Below, piece after piece: positions 24,888-33,105 of a stretch of DNA of 64,000 nucleotides. Numbering within the stretch: the first letter of the stretch is position 1; each line of letters begins with the position of its first letter. Both the position numbers and the translations under genes were made by a program. The stretch covers positions 1 to 64,000 of the forward strand of contig JBFMFR010000020.1 of the NCBI GenBank assembly GCA_040752025.1, written 5' to 3'. The stretch is from JBFMFR01 sp040752025. Lineage in GTDB: Bacteria > Chloroflexota > Anaerolineae > Anaerolineales > UBA4823. The notes under the pieces are model-generated. The model worked only from the letters and a program-made list of their open reading frames with translations. It searched no databases and was not told the DNA's origin.

Positions 24888-26786
24888 TTAGTCTGCTCCA
24901 TCCAGGATTTTCGCCAGGAAAGCTACACGGCGAACCTCGGCATCGACAACGTTCTCGGTTTTCAGAAAGGCATGGCCCTCATCCGTGTACAGCACAAAAT
25001 CAACCGTCTTGCCCAGGGCCAGCAAGGCATCGCGCCCCGCAATCGACTCGCTGGCCGGGCAGCGCGGGTCGTTGGCTCCACAGATCAATTGCACCGGAGC
25101 CTGGATCTGATCCAGGTAGAAGAACGGCGAGCGCTGGCGCCACAGTTCGTGGTTTTCCCGCGGGTTGCCCATGTTTTCGATATCCCAGTGCTGCAAATCC
25201 TGGCGCGAGTTGGCGTGCGAGGTGAACCAGTTTAAGAAAGGCACCACCGCCGAGCCCCCTGCCCAACGCTGCGGGTACTGCGTCAGGCAGCACATCGTCA
25301 GGTATCCGCCGTGGCTGCGCCCGGTGACCGCCACGCGTCTCGGGTCCGCCAGGCTCTCCCGCACCAGGAAATCCGCCCCGGCAACCACATCCTGCGCGTC
25401 CCCCCCGCCCAGGTCGAAACGATTGGCAAGCTGCCACTCGCGCCCGTAGCCGGTTGAGCCGCGATAATTAGGAGCCAGCACCACCCAGCCGCGCCCAACC
25501 ATGTGCTGGAACAGGGGATACCACAGGTACTGGTACAACCAGTTAGGCCCGCCATGAATGACTACCACCGCCGGCCGCATCCCATCCCTAAAAACGTTCT
25601 TCTTCGTAGACTCCGAATTTTTCTCTGTGCTCTCCGTGGTTAGATCGCCTTGTCCATCCAGCCTCAAGTGCACGCGGCCAGTTTCTGTCGGTTGAAACAA
25701 CAGCGCCGGCACACTGCGTCCGTCCAGGCTGGGATACATCACTTCCCGGGGCATGACGAAATCCTCGGGTGAGAGATCGTCTGGCAAGGAATGTGTGACC
25801 TGTTGCAGCACCCCGTCTGCCAGCCTGAGCAGCCAGATGTCCTCCGGCTGGCGCGCATTGCCAAACACAAACGCCACCCGCTGCCCATCCGGCGTAAAGC
25901 GCGGCAGGTACGTCACCCCCGGCTCGACCTGGTAAAACATTGGCCCGGCTTCATCCAATTCATGTACAGCCAGCCAGGTGTCGGGCCCGCGGCCCAGTAT
26001 GTACACCAACCGCCGCCCATCCGGCGACCAATCCGGGAAAGTTTTCTCGCCTTCCCCGCGGGTCACCCAGCTTACCTGATGGGTGACCACCTCGAAAATG
26101 CCGATGTCGTTAAAACCGTGCGCGCCGCTGGAGAACGCCAATCGCCGCCCGTCAGGCGACCAGCAGGGCTCGCAGGCGTTGAGACCCTGCCCGGCCTCTG
26201 CCAGCCGGAAAGCCTCACCCCCGGCTGCCGGCACGAGATAAGTGGCATAATCCTGCCCTGTGCCTTCGCACACCACCGCCAGGTAGCCACCTTCCGGCGA
26301 CCAGCGCAAGTCCCAGGCCGGTCCCGCCCCTGCAAACACGTGACGCGCTGCCCTCCCCTCGACCGGCATCACATAGACCTCGAAGCGGCCCGTACGGTCC
26401 GAAATAAATGCTAACTGCTTGCCATCCGGCGACCAGCAGTAGTTCGGCTGGATCGCATCCGGCGTATGCGGCGTCAGGTTGGTGTGCTCGCCGGTCGCCA
26501 GTTCCAACACGCAAATATCGAAAGCCTCGCTGCCATCTTCGTCCAGCACGTAAGCCAGGCGCTTGCCATCCGGCGAATAGCGCGGCGTGGACTTACCACC
26601 CGGCCCGCCGCTCACCTGCACCGGGTGATGTTCACCGTCCAGCCTCACCTGGTAGATTTCCCACTGCCCGCTCCAGTTCCAGGAAAAACACAGCCAACCG
26701 CCATCCGGCGAAAACGAATACCCCCCATAAGGGTCAACGTACGGAACTTTCAACAATTTTTCTAAATCGTAATGCGAACTCCCCAC
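24888..26786 (-). CDS. S9-family prolyl-oligopeptidase-like serine peptidase
   Basis: This enzyme has about 632 residues. The first ~350 residues contain repeated SPDGxxLxF segments of a WD40/PD40 beta-propeller. The catalytic alpha/beta-hydrolase domain has HGGPNW, GRSHGGY with the nucleophile Ser near 491, GANDPRCPASES and DEGHAF with the catalytic His. This matches acylaminoacyl-peptidase/dipeptidyl-peptidase-type S9 enzymes that trim short peptides. No signal peptide was seen. The start is GTG at 26786 or TTG at 26789, behind AGGAGGG. A Lys/Glu/Ser-rich insert (residues about 381-400) lies just before the hydrolase domain. It lies between the binding-protein gene and an MttB gene, so it probably processes an imported peptide or amide. 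Confidence 0.92.
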   Translation of the reverse strand: MGSSHYDLEKLLKVPYVDPYGGYSFSPDGGWLCFSWNWSGQWEIYQVRLDGEHHPVQVSGGPGGKSTPRYSPDGKRLAYVLDEDGSEAFDICVLELATGEHTNLTPHTPDAIQPNYCWSPDGKQLAFISDRTGRFEVYVMPVEGRAARHVFAGAGPAWDLRWSPEGGYLAVVCEGTGQDYATYLVPAAGGEAFRLAEAGQGLNACEPCWSPDGRRLAFSSGAHGFNDIGIFEVVTHQVSWVTRGEGEKTFPDWSPDGRRLVYILGRGPDTWLAVHELDEAGPMFYQVEPGVTYLPRFTPDGQRVAFVFGNARQPEDIWLLRLADGVLQQVTHSLPDDLSPEDFVMPREVMYPSLDGRSVPALLFQPTETGRVHLRLDGQGDLTTESTEKNSESTKKNVFRDGMRPAVVVIHGGPNWLYQYLWYPLFQHMVGRGWVVLAPNYRGSTGYGREWQLANRFDLGGGDAQDVVAGADFLVRESLADPRRVAVTGRSHGGYLTMCCLTQYPQRWAGGSAVVPFLNWFTSHANSRQDLQHWDIENMGNPRENHELWRQRSPFFYLDQIQAPVQLICGANDPRCPASESIAGRDALLALGKTVDFVLYTDEGHAFLKTENVVDAEVRRVAFLAKILDGAD

Positions 26787-26822
26787 CAACCCTCCTCTCC
26801 AGCCTTGCAGGCAGGCCAGCCC

Positions 26823-28613
26823 TTACTTGAGGTCCCACTCGAAAACGTACATCAACGGGTCAACCCCTGAAAAGCGCACGTTGCTCAGACGCGTATTCAC
26901 CGCCCAGATATCCGGGTCGGCGTATAGCGGGATGATCATCGTTTGGTCATACATTATTTTGCCGATCTGGCGCACAATCTCGATACGTTTTTGCGGGTTT
27001 ATTTCGACCGCTTGCTGGGTAAAAAGCTTATCCAGCGTGGGGTCGCAGATCCCGAACCAGTTGTAGCCCCAGGGATTCGTACTTGAGGGAATTTGCGTGC
27101 ACAGAAAATAGCTGGTATCCGGGCTGGGGAAAGACCACAAACCGTCCGACCAGTACACCAGGTCATACTCGCCCCAGGCAAGTAGCCCACCATCCTTGTA
27201 GGAACCCCACAGCGCCTCGGCAGTGGTTGGCATGAACCTGACCCCGATGCCCACTGCAAATAGCATCTGCTGGATGAAGACCAGCGTACTTTCGCTAACC
27301 TTTTCGTTGCTTAAACGGGCGTAGCGCAATACCAGCCTTTGCTTGCCCTTCTCGCGCACGCCATCGTCGTTGCTGTCCACCCAGCCCGCTTCTTCGAGCA
27401 AGCTGCGCGCCTGCTCGGGATCAAAGGGATAGGGTTCGAGATCGGGATTTTCGTAAACGCTGCCATGCCAGTAAGTAACCGGGATCGGGAAAAGGCCATC
27501 GTACAAATTCCGCACCAGGCGCTGCCGGTCGATCGCTAAAGCAATCGCCCGCCGCACGCGCTCATCCGTCAGGGCCGGATGGGTGGTCTTTGGGTCCAGA
27601 TTGAGGAACAACGTCACCTGATAGCCATTCTCAGCCGTATAGATCGCCAGGTTCTCGAGTTTTTCGATCTCAAAAATATCAAAACCGTCGATATAAGCGC
27701 CAACATCTACCTCCCCCGAGGCCAAAGCTGCCAGTTGGCTGGTGTTGTCCTCCATCAGGCGAATACGGACCTCATCCAGTTTCGGGCGTCCTCGCCAATA
27801 AAGCGGATTGGCTTTGAGCGTCACGTGGCTGGCGGGCACGTATTCTGCCACCACGAACGGCCCGCTGCCCACCTCAGGCAGGCTGTTCCAGGCCGCATTA
27901 TCCAAAGTCCCTGCGGAAACCAGGGCCGGCTCCAAAATGTGCCTGGGAAGGATGCGTTCCATACCCACGAAAAAACTGGTGGACCAATCCGCATAAGCTT
28001 TCTTCAACTTCACCTGCAGGGTATGCTCATTCACCGCTCTCACGCTTTGCACATAGGTTTCCCAGGGTTCACGGCTGTAGGGCGTATTGCGCTCATCCAT
28101 GATCATCTCGTAGGTAAAGACCGCATCGGATGCAGTCAGGGCGACACCATCTGACCAGACCGCCTCCGGCTTGAGCCTGTATGTGATCACTTTCCCATCC
28201 GCGGAAAGCCCACCGTTGTCAAAGGAGGGCATCACTTCCGCCAGCTCCATAACGTAGTTGCCGGCTTCATCGATGTTCCACAAACTTGCCAGGGTAAGAT
28301 CTAGAACGCACTCCGCCGTCCAGGAATAGGCGTACAAAGGATTTAAGGATTCCGGATCCCCACCCACGAAGGCTATCGTGATCGCTTTCAAAGGAGCCAA
28401 CGTGGGTGAAGTTTCCGTAACAGGCAATGGCACTTCCATCGGAGTGCCCCCCGCTGCCTGAGTAGGTGGTGTTTTTAGCCCTGCAGCCGGCGTAGCCGTT
28501 GCCGGCGGCTTCTCTGGCGTTGGTACAGCATCCAGATTGCAGCCAGAAAAGATCAGGCTTAACAGCACCACAACCAGGACCGCTTTCCGGGTTCCGACTT
28601 TGTATCGCCACAT
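26823..28613 (-). CDS. Oligopeptide-type ABC transporter substrate-binding lipoprotein (SBP family 5)
   Basis: This is a 596-residue lipoprotein with a signal peptide ending in LSLIFSGC (Cys25) and a Pro/Thr-rich linker. The SBP_bac_5 fold follows: GGDPESLNPLYAYSW, ITYRLKPEAVWSDGVALTASD, LPRHILEP and RRAIALAIDRQRLVRNLYDG. A GAGGAAG site precedes the ATG. No permease or ATPase genes are next to it, so it must share a translocator encoded elsewhere or serve as a scavenger. Its place between methyltransferase and peptidase genes suggests the ligand is a peptide or another conjugated amine. Confidence 0.92.
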   Translation of the reverse strand: MWRYKVGTRKAVLVVVLLSLIFSGCNLDAVPTPEKPPATATPAAGLKTPPTQAAGGTPMEVPLPVTETSPTLAPLKAITIAFVGGDPESLNPLYAYSWTAECVLDLTLASLWNIDEAGNYVMELAEVMPSFDNGGLSADGKVITYRLKPEAVWSDGVALTASDAVFTYEMIMDERNTPYSREPWETYVQSVRAVNEHTLQVKLKKAYADWSTSFFVGMERILPRHILEPALVSAGTLDNAAWNSLPEVGSGPFVVAEYVPASHVTLKANPLYWRGRPKLDEVRIRLMEDNTSQLAALASGEVDVGAYIDGFDIFEIEKLENLAIYTAENGYQVTLFLNLDPKTTHPALTDERVRRAIALAIDRQRLVRNLYDGLFPIPVTYWHGSVYENPDLEPYPFDPEQARSLLEEAGWVDSNDDGVREKGKQRLVLRYARLSNEKVSESTLVFIQQMLFAVGIGVRFMPTTAEALWGSYKDGGLLAWGEYDLVYWSDGLWSFPSPDTSYFLCTQIPSSTNPWGYNWFGICDPTLDKLFTQQAVEINPQKRIEIVRQIGKIMYDQTMIIPLYADPDIWAVNTRLSNVRFSGVDPLMYVFEWDLK

Positions 28614-28623
28614 ATCTTCTTCC

Positions 28624-30081
28624 TCACTCGACGGCAGGCAGAGCCTCCATCCCAGCCTCTCGGGCCAGGTGCACCACCAGGTCTTGCAGTTCTCGCCTGT
28701 GCTCCACGCTCATCTGCGGGGGTCGATATTGTTCCAGCAAAGTTTTTACGCGCTCCCTGGCACGGGCGAAGGTGTCCAACCCACCGGCCTGTTGCCAGCC
28801 GCGGATCGAATCGCGGTCGATCACCTCCGAAGGCAGGTACTGCTCTTTAGCGAACAATTGGCGGGTGGCCCTCTGCTTCAGGAACTCGCCTTTGAACTGG
28901 ATGCCCTCGAACATCGCCAGCGCCAGCGTTTCGGTGTGAACTTTCATCCCTTCCAACAGGCGCTTGGCCATTGCAATCGCCTCAGCATCTACCACCAACT
29001 TCTCGGTGCTCTGGCAGGCCAGGAAGTCCAGCATCCCCGCCCCAGAGATCATGTTGATCCCAGCCAGGGCTGCCACCAGCGCCGTCATACCGCTTTCCAG
29101 GCCGGCCTGGGCGTCCACCAGCTTGGCGTCGCTGGCTCCCAGATACGTATGCGTTGGCAGGCCCAGGTATTTGCCCACCTCGGCGTAGCTGGCATCGATC
29201 ATCGCCGTCTCAATGGCGCCCATCGGCGTGGTGCCTTTGCGCATGTCAAAGATTGCCGGTGCACCGCCCCACACGATCGGCGCGCCCGGGTTGGCCAATT
29301 GGTGAATGGCGATCCCGCTCAGGCATTCGGCGGCGTGCTGCACCACCGAACCAAGCAGCGTCACCGGCGCGGCCGCCCCTGCCAACGGCATCGAGACCAT
29401 CTGGGCTGGCACCCTGGCACGCGCCAGTTCGATCAGGTTCTGCGCCCCAAACTCACTCCAGATCAGCGGCGGCGAAGGGCACACATCAAACACCGCTTGC
29501 GGTTGTTCAGCCAGCGCCTGGCGCCCTCCAGCCTGGATCGCCAGCATATCGATCATCGTTTGCAGCGTGCTCACCGAAAACGCCCCGGTGATCACCGGCT
29601 TTTCTGAATGCAGCAGCACCAGGTATAAGCGATATAGGTCGCCGATCGCCTTAGGCACTTCGTTACACACCACCGCCGTCGATTGGGCATCGTACTGTGG
29701 CAGCATTTCAGCCACTTTCACCAACCGCACTAGGTCCGCTGTGTAAGATGGCTGGTGCTCGAGCGTATCTGGGTTCAACATGTGAACGCCAGAAGAACCG
29801 GGGTCGAAGTGCACCGCATCGCCGCCGTAGTTCACCACGGGCTGCCCGGTCCGGTTATACACGTAGAACTGCCGGGGGACGCTTTCCAGAGCCTTTTCTA
29901 CCACAGAGGCGGGGATATGCGCCACCTGGGCCGCCGCATCCACCTGCGCCCCGGCCCCATCCAGCAGCGCCAGGGCTTCGGCCGATTGTACTTTGATCCC
30001 ATGAGACCGCATCAACTGATAAGCCTCATCCAGGATCTGTTGGATCAACCCCTCGTCGAGCAAGAAAATCTTCGCTTGCAT
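28624..30081 (-). CDS. MttB-family (trimethylamine methyltransferase-like) protein 2
   Basis: This is a 485-residue MttB-superfamily protein: IQQILDEAYQLMRSHGIKV, FDPGSSGVHMLNPDT, DVCPSPPLIWSEFGAQ, HQLANPGAPIVWGG and FLKQRATRQLF are the family landmarks. It has no pyrrolysine codon. It starts 8 bases after the preceding MttB gene and ends 10 bases before the binding-protein gene, so it is firmly in the operon. Its low similarity to the other two MttB copies suggests a different methylated substrate or a different methyl position. Confidence 0.87.
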   Translation of the reverse strand: MQAKIFLLDEGLIQQILDEAYQLMRSHGIKVQSAEALALLDGAGAQVDAAAQVAHIPASVVEKALESVPRQFYVYNRTGQPVVNYGGDAVHFDPGSSGVHMLNPDTLEHQPSYTADLVRLVKVAEMLPQYDAQSTAVVCNEVPKAIGDLYRLYLVLLHSEKPVITGAFSVSTLQTMIDMLAIQAGGRQALAEQPQAVFDVCPSPPLIWSEFGAQNLIELARARVPAQMVSMPLAGAAAPVTLLGSVVQHAAECLSGIAIHQLANPGAPIVWGGAPAIFDMRKGTTPMGAIETAMIDASYAEVGKYLGLPTHTYLGASDAKLVDAQAGLESGMTALVAALAGINMISGAGMLDFLACQSTEKLVVDAEAIAMAKRLLEGMKVHTETLALAMFEGIQFKGEFLKQRATRQLFAKEQYLPSEVIDRDSIRGWQQAGGLDTFARARERVKTLLEQYRPPQMSVEHRRELQDLVVHLAREAGMEALPAVE

Positions 30082-30089
30082 GGCCTGTG

Positions 30090-31541
30090 TTATCCCTTCT
30101 CGACGCGGGCGATAATTCGCTCAAGCTCTTTTGAAAGCTGCGGCTCCAGCGCTTCCGGCTGGTGCGTCTCAAGGATCTGCCGCGCCTTCTCTAACGCCCA
30201 ATCCGGGGGCCCATCGCCCTTTTCTTCCCAGGCATTATAAGGCCGTCGGTCCATGAACTGTGGCAGGAACAGATCATGCATGTGCTTGCGCGTATGCTTC
30301 TGCGTCAAGAAATTGCCGCCCGGCCCCACCTCCCGGATCACATCCAACGCCAGCGTTTCGTCATCCACTACAATACCTTGCATCATTTTGTGCACTACGT
30401 TGAAAATTTCGCAATCCAGCAGCATCTGTGCATAAGACCAGATGCGGCTGCCATGCAGCAATCCCACACCCAGTAACATATCCGACATCACCACGCAGGC
30501 CATGAAGGTAGACAGGCTGTTATCGATGCCCGCCTGCCAGTTGTGTTCTTTCGCGCCAGTGGCGAACGAACCCATCGACAACGGCACATTGTAGAAATCT
30601 GCCAGCACGTTGGTGGCCGCCCCGAACAGGAAATCTTCCGGCCCACCGCCCGTATATGCCCCGCTGCGCAGGTCCGAGGTAGTTTGGGCTGCGGCGTAAT
30701 ACACCGGGGCGCCCGGGTAGGCCAGTTGCATCAGAGCCAGGGCCGAGATGACTTCAGCGTTACCCACCACTAGAGTACCCGCCAGGGTAGCCGGCCCTGT
30801 AGTCAGGCCAGCACTCATCGTCATAAAGCCCACCGGCAGGCCAGCCTCAGCCGCGACCAGCGCCGCCTCCAGGCTGCCGCCATCCTGACCCAGGGGAGGC
30901 GCAGTACACTGCATCACCGACAGCAGTGGGCGTCGGCGCAGCGCCTCTCGCCCTCCGGCCAGCGCAGCCGCCATCTCTACTGCCGCCCGCGCCTCGTGCT
31001 CCGAGTAGATGCTCTCCGTCTGCACGTGTTTGGTCGAGTTCTCCCAAACGGCGCGCAGTTCGTGCAAACCGCGCGTCTCAGCCGGGTAATCCTGGGCCGA
31101 GACCGGCACCCAATGGAATGCCACCTCCTCCAGGGCATCGGCCACGCGGGCGATCTCGGCCACATCCTGCAAGCGCGAGCGCCGTCGTTGGCCGTTGTAA
31201 ATATCCAGCACTTCCACGCCGCAGCCGTCTGTGCCTACGAAAACGTGATTACCATCCAGGGGCAGGTCCTGCTCCGGGCGCCGGGCTGCCAGGCTGTAAA
31301 CCGGCGGAGCGCTTTTCAGAGCCTTCTCGATCAGCTCGCCGGGCGCCTTGACGATCGAAGTCTCGCGGTCAACGCTGGCCCCATGCGCCTGCCAGATTTC
31401 CAACGCCTTAGGAGATGGGAAACGCACGCCCACATTTTCGATGATATCCAATGTAGCTACGTGCAGGCGCTGCACCTGTTCAGGACTGAGCACACCCAGG
31501 CTGAGTCCCGGGTCGGTTATCGCTTTGATTTTTTCAACCAT
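30090..31541 (-). CDS. MttB-family (trimethylamine methyltransferase-like) protein 1
   Basis: This protein has 483 residues. EQVQRLHVATLDIIENVGVR, FVGTDGCGVEVLDIYNGQRR, STKHVQTESIYS, LAYPGAPVYYAAAQ and FLTQKHTRKHM identify an MttB-type methyltransferase without pyrrolysine. Of the three it has the most typical MttB landmarks. The start at 31541 has GGAG six bases before it; an ATG at 31556 would overlap the corrinoid-protein stop (ATGA). Either way it is coupled to the corrinoid gene, its likely methyl acceptor. Confidence 0.88.
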   Translation of the reverse strand: MVEKIKAITDPGLSLGVLSPEQVQRLHVATLDIIENVGVRFPSPKALEIWQAHGASVDRETSIVKAPGELIEKALKSAPPVYSLAARRPEQDLPLDGNHVFVGTDGCGVEVLDIYNGQRRRSRLQDVAEIARVADALEEVAFHWVPVSAQDYPAETRGLHELRAVWENSTKHVQTESIYSEHEARAAVEMAAALAGGREALRRRPLLSVMQCTAPPLGQDGGSLEAALVAAEAGLPVGFMTMSAGLTTGPATLAGTLVVGNAEVISALALMQLAYPGAPVYYAAAQTTSDLRSGAYTGGGPEDFLFGAATNVLADFYNVPLSMGSFATGAKEHNWQAGIDNSLSTFMACVVMSDMLLGVGLLHGSRIWSYAQMLLDCEIFNVVHKMMQGIVVDDETLALDVIREVGPGGNFLTQKHTRKHMHDLFLPQFMDRRPYNAWEEKGDGPPDWALEKARQILETHQPEALEPQLSKELERIIARVEKG

Positions 31542-31552
31542 ACCAGCTCCAC

Positions 31553-32200
31553 TCATTTGCCCATGAGCTGGCGAGCAGCCTGCACAGCGCCGATGGCGTC
31601 TTCGCTGTAGCCATCCGCGCCGATCTCCTTGACCCACTCCGCAGTAACCGGGGCGCCGCCCACCATCACTTTAACCTTGGGGCGCAGACCAACATCATCC
31701 AACGCTTCGATCACGTCCCGCTGGCGCACCATCGTCGTGGTCAGCAAAGCGCTCACCGCAACGATGTCTGCATCTACTTCGCGCGCTTTCGCCACGAAGG
31801 TTGTGACAGGCACATCCACGCCCATGTCGAAGACCTGAAAGCCGGCTGCGGACAGCATCGTCGCCACCAGGGTCTTTCCAATATCATGGATATCCCCGTG
31901 GATCGTACCGATCACCACCTTGCCCAACATCTCGCGCTGCGTGCCACGCCGCGCCATTTCAGGCTCCAATGTGCTGACCGCGCTCTTCATCGCCTCGCCA
32001 GCCATTACCAATTCTGGCAAAAAGGCATTGCCGCAACTGAACTCGTTGCCCACGTGGTTGACGCCGACCACAAAGCCCTGGTTGATCGCTTCCAACGGGT
32101 CGATGCCTAATTCGACAGCCCGGAGCGCCAGGCGCTCTGCCTCTTCGGCTTCGCCATCGATGATGCTTTGCGCCATCGCCTTGAAAAGTTCTTCGTGCAT
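31553..32200 (-). CDS. Corrinoid (B12-binding) methyl-carrier protein of the MttC/MtgC type
   Basis: The protein has 215 residues. The N-terminal helical cap domain (1-90; LFKAMAQSIIDGE, ELVMAGEAM) is followed by a Rossmann-like B12 domain with the lower-ligand motif D-x-H-x2-G at 103-108 (His105) and VMVGGAPVT near the end. It takes methyl groups from MttB-type enzymes on its cobalamin. A GGAGG site precedes the ATG. It is the only corrinoid protein in the operon and would have to serve all three MttB proteins. Confidence 0.93.
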   Translation of the reverse strand: MHEELFKAMAQSIIDGEAEEAERLALRAVELGIDPLEAINQGFVVGVNHVGNEFSCGNAFLPELVMAGEAMKSAVSTLEPEMARRGTQREMLGKVVIGTIHGDIHDIGKTLVATMLSAAGFQVFDMGVDVPVTTFVAKAREVDADIVAVSALLTTTMVRQRDVIEALDDVGLRPKVKVMVGGAPVTAEWVKEIGADGYSEDAIGAVQAARQLMGK

Positions 32201-32245
32201 ATTAGCCTCCTGTATTGATCTCAAAATTGTCGTCAAAAGATTAGG

Positions 32246-32998
32246 TTATTTGTCAAACAACAACTGCACCTGGGCTTCTTTCACCGCCAGTAAATCCGGT
32301 GGAATGCCCAGAAAATTCACCAATTCTTCCCCCAGGTTGCGGATATGTTCCAGACTGCGCCTGGCAGCCAGTTCCGCATCCGTATCCGCTATCGCTTCCA
32401 GGATCACCCGGTGTTCATCATACTCCCTGGAAAGGCTGGTGTCCAGCAGTTCCGGGTGGCGGAACATATATTCATACAATCTCCAATCCGGAAAAAGGTT
32501 AGAAGTCATCTCGTACAGCTTGCCCATCAAGAAATTGCCGCTGGCTTCTGCGATCGCCAGGTGAAAGCGCTTGTTCAACTGGCGCAGCGTGGACATATCT
32601 TCGAGCGTGACCAGGCGGCGCGTCTGCTCCAAAACCGCCTCCAATCCGGCCAGTTGCTCTGCGCTGCGGTTATGTGCTGCCAGGCGGGCTGCTGTGCCCT
32701 CCAGCAGCAGGCGCATCACGTAAGCATCCGCGACCTCCTCGGGCTTCGGCTCGGGCACTCGCACTCCCTTATAGGGCATGCGCTCCGCCAGCCCTACCGA
32801 AACCAGCAGGTCCAAGGCCTCGCGCACCGGGGTCTGGCTGACGCCCAGTTGCGAAGCGATATCCTCCTGCCGCAACCAATCGCCCGGCGCGTACTTGCCC
32901 GCCACGATCTGTTGGTGCAGAAACTCGAACACCCCTTCTTTCAAAGACCTGCGCAGCACCAGTTCGTTATCCGTATTTCGATCCAGCAGGGTATCCAT
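32246..32998 (-). CDS. GntR-family transcriptional regulator (FadR/FCD subgroup)
   Basis: This is a 250-residue regulator. The winged helix-turn-helix lies at about 12-80 (QEDIASQLGVSQTPVREALDLLVSVGLAE), followed by an all-helical FCD effector domain with typical metal-binding His positions (RFHLAIAEASGN, DEHRVILEAI, HIRNLGEEL). FCD regulators respond to organic acids or amino-acid-derived ligands. It is the first gene of the catabolic operon. Overlapping palindromes sit in its own promoter, which points to autoregulation. The ATG at 32998 is preferred over a TTG four codons upstream. Confidence 0.92.
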   Translation of the reverse strand: MDTLLDRNTDNELVLRRSLKEGVFEFLHQQIVAGKYAPGDWLRQEDIASQLGVSQTPVREALDLLVSVGLAERMPYKGVRVPEPKPEEVADAYVMRLLLEGTAARLAAHNRSAEQLAGLEAVLEQTRRLVTLEDMSTLRQLNKRFHLAIAEASGNFLMGKLYEMTSNLFPDWRLYEYMFRHPELLDTSLSREYDEHRVILEAIADTDAELAARRSLEHIRNLGEELVNFLGIPPDLLAVKEAQVQLLFDK

Positions 32999-33042
32999 CA
33001 CACCAGGCAAACCTTTCCGTTGGGCTGATTCCTTGTCTGATT

Positions 33043-33089
33043 ATACATTATGTATTATACATTATATATAATTCCCCAGTTTTTGTAAA
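33043..33089 (-). promoter_or_regulatory. Operon promoter with overlapping 13-bp palindromes (likely GntR operator)
   Basis: Minus strand TTTACA (33084-33089) and TATAAT (33061-33066) are 17 bases apart. Two perfect palindromes, ATACAT-N-ATGTAT (33043-33055) and ATGTAT-N-ATACAT (33050-33062), overlap each other and cover the region between the -10 and the transcription start. TTATACATTAT is also repeated directly with a 14-base period. Binding by the GntR protein encoded just downstream is the simplest reading. Confidence 0.75.
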
Positions 33090-33105
33090 TGCAACTGAGC
33101 GATGA

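Noticed and set aside
23450..31541. Pyrrolysine read-through in the MttB genes
   Set aside because: All three frames are full length with no internal TAG, so they belong to the non-pyrrolysine branch.
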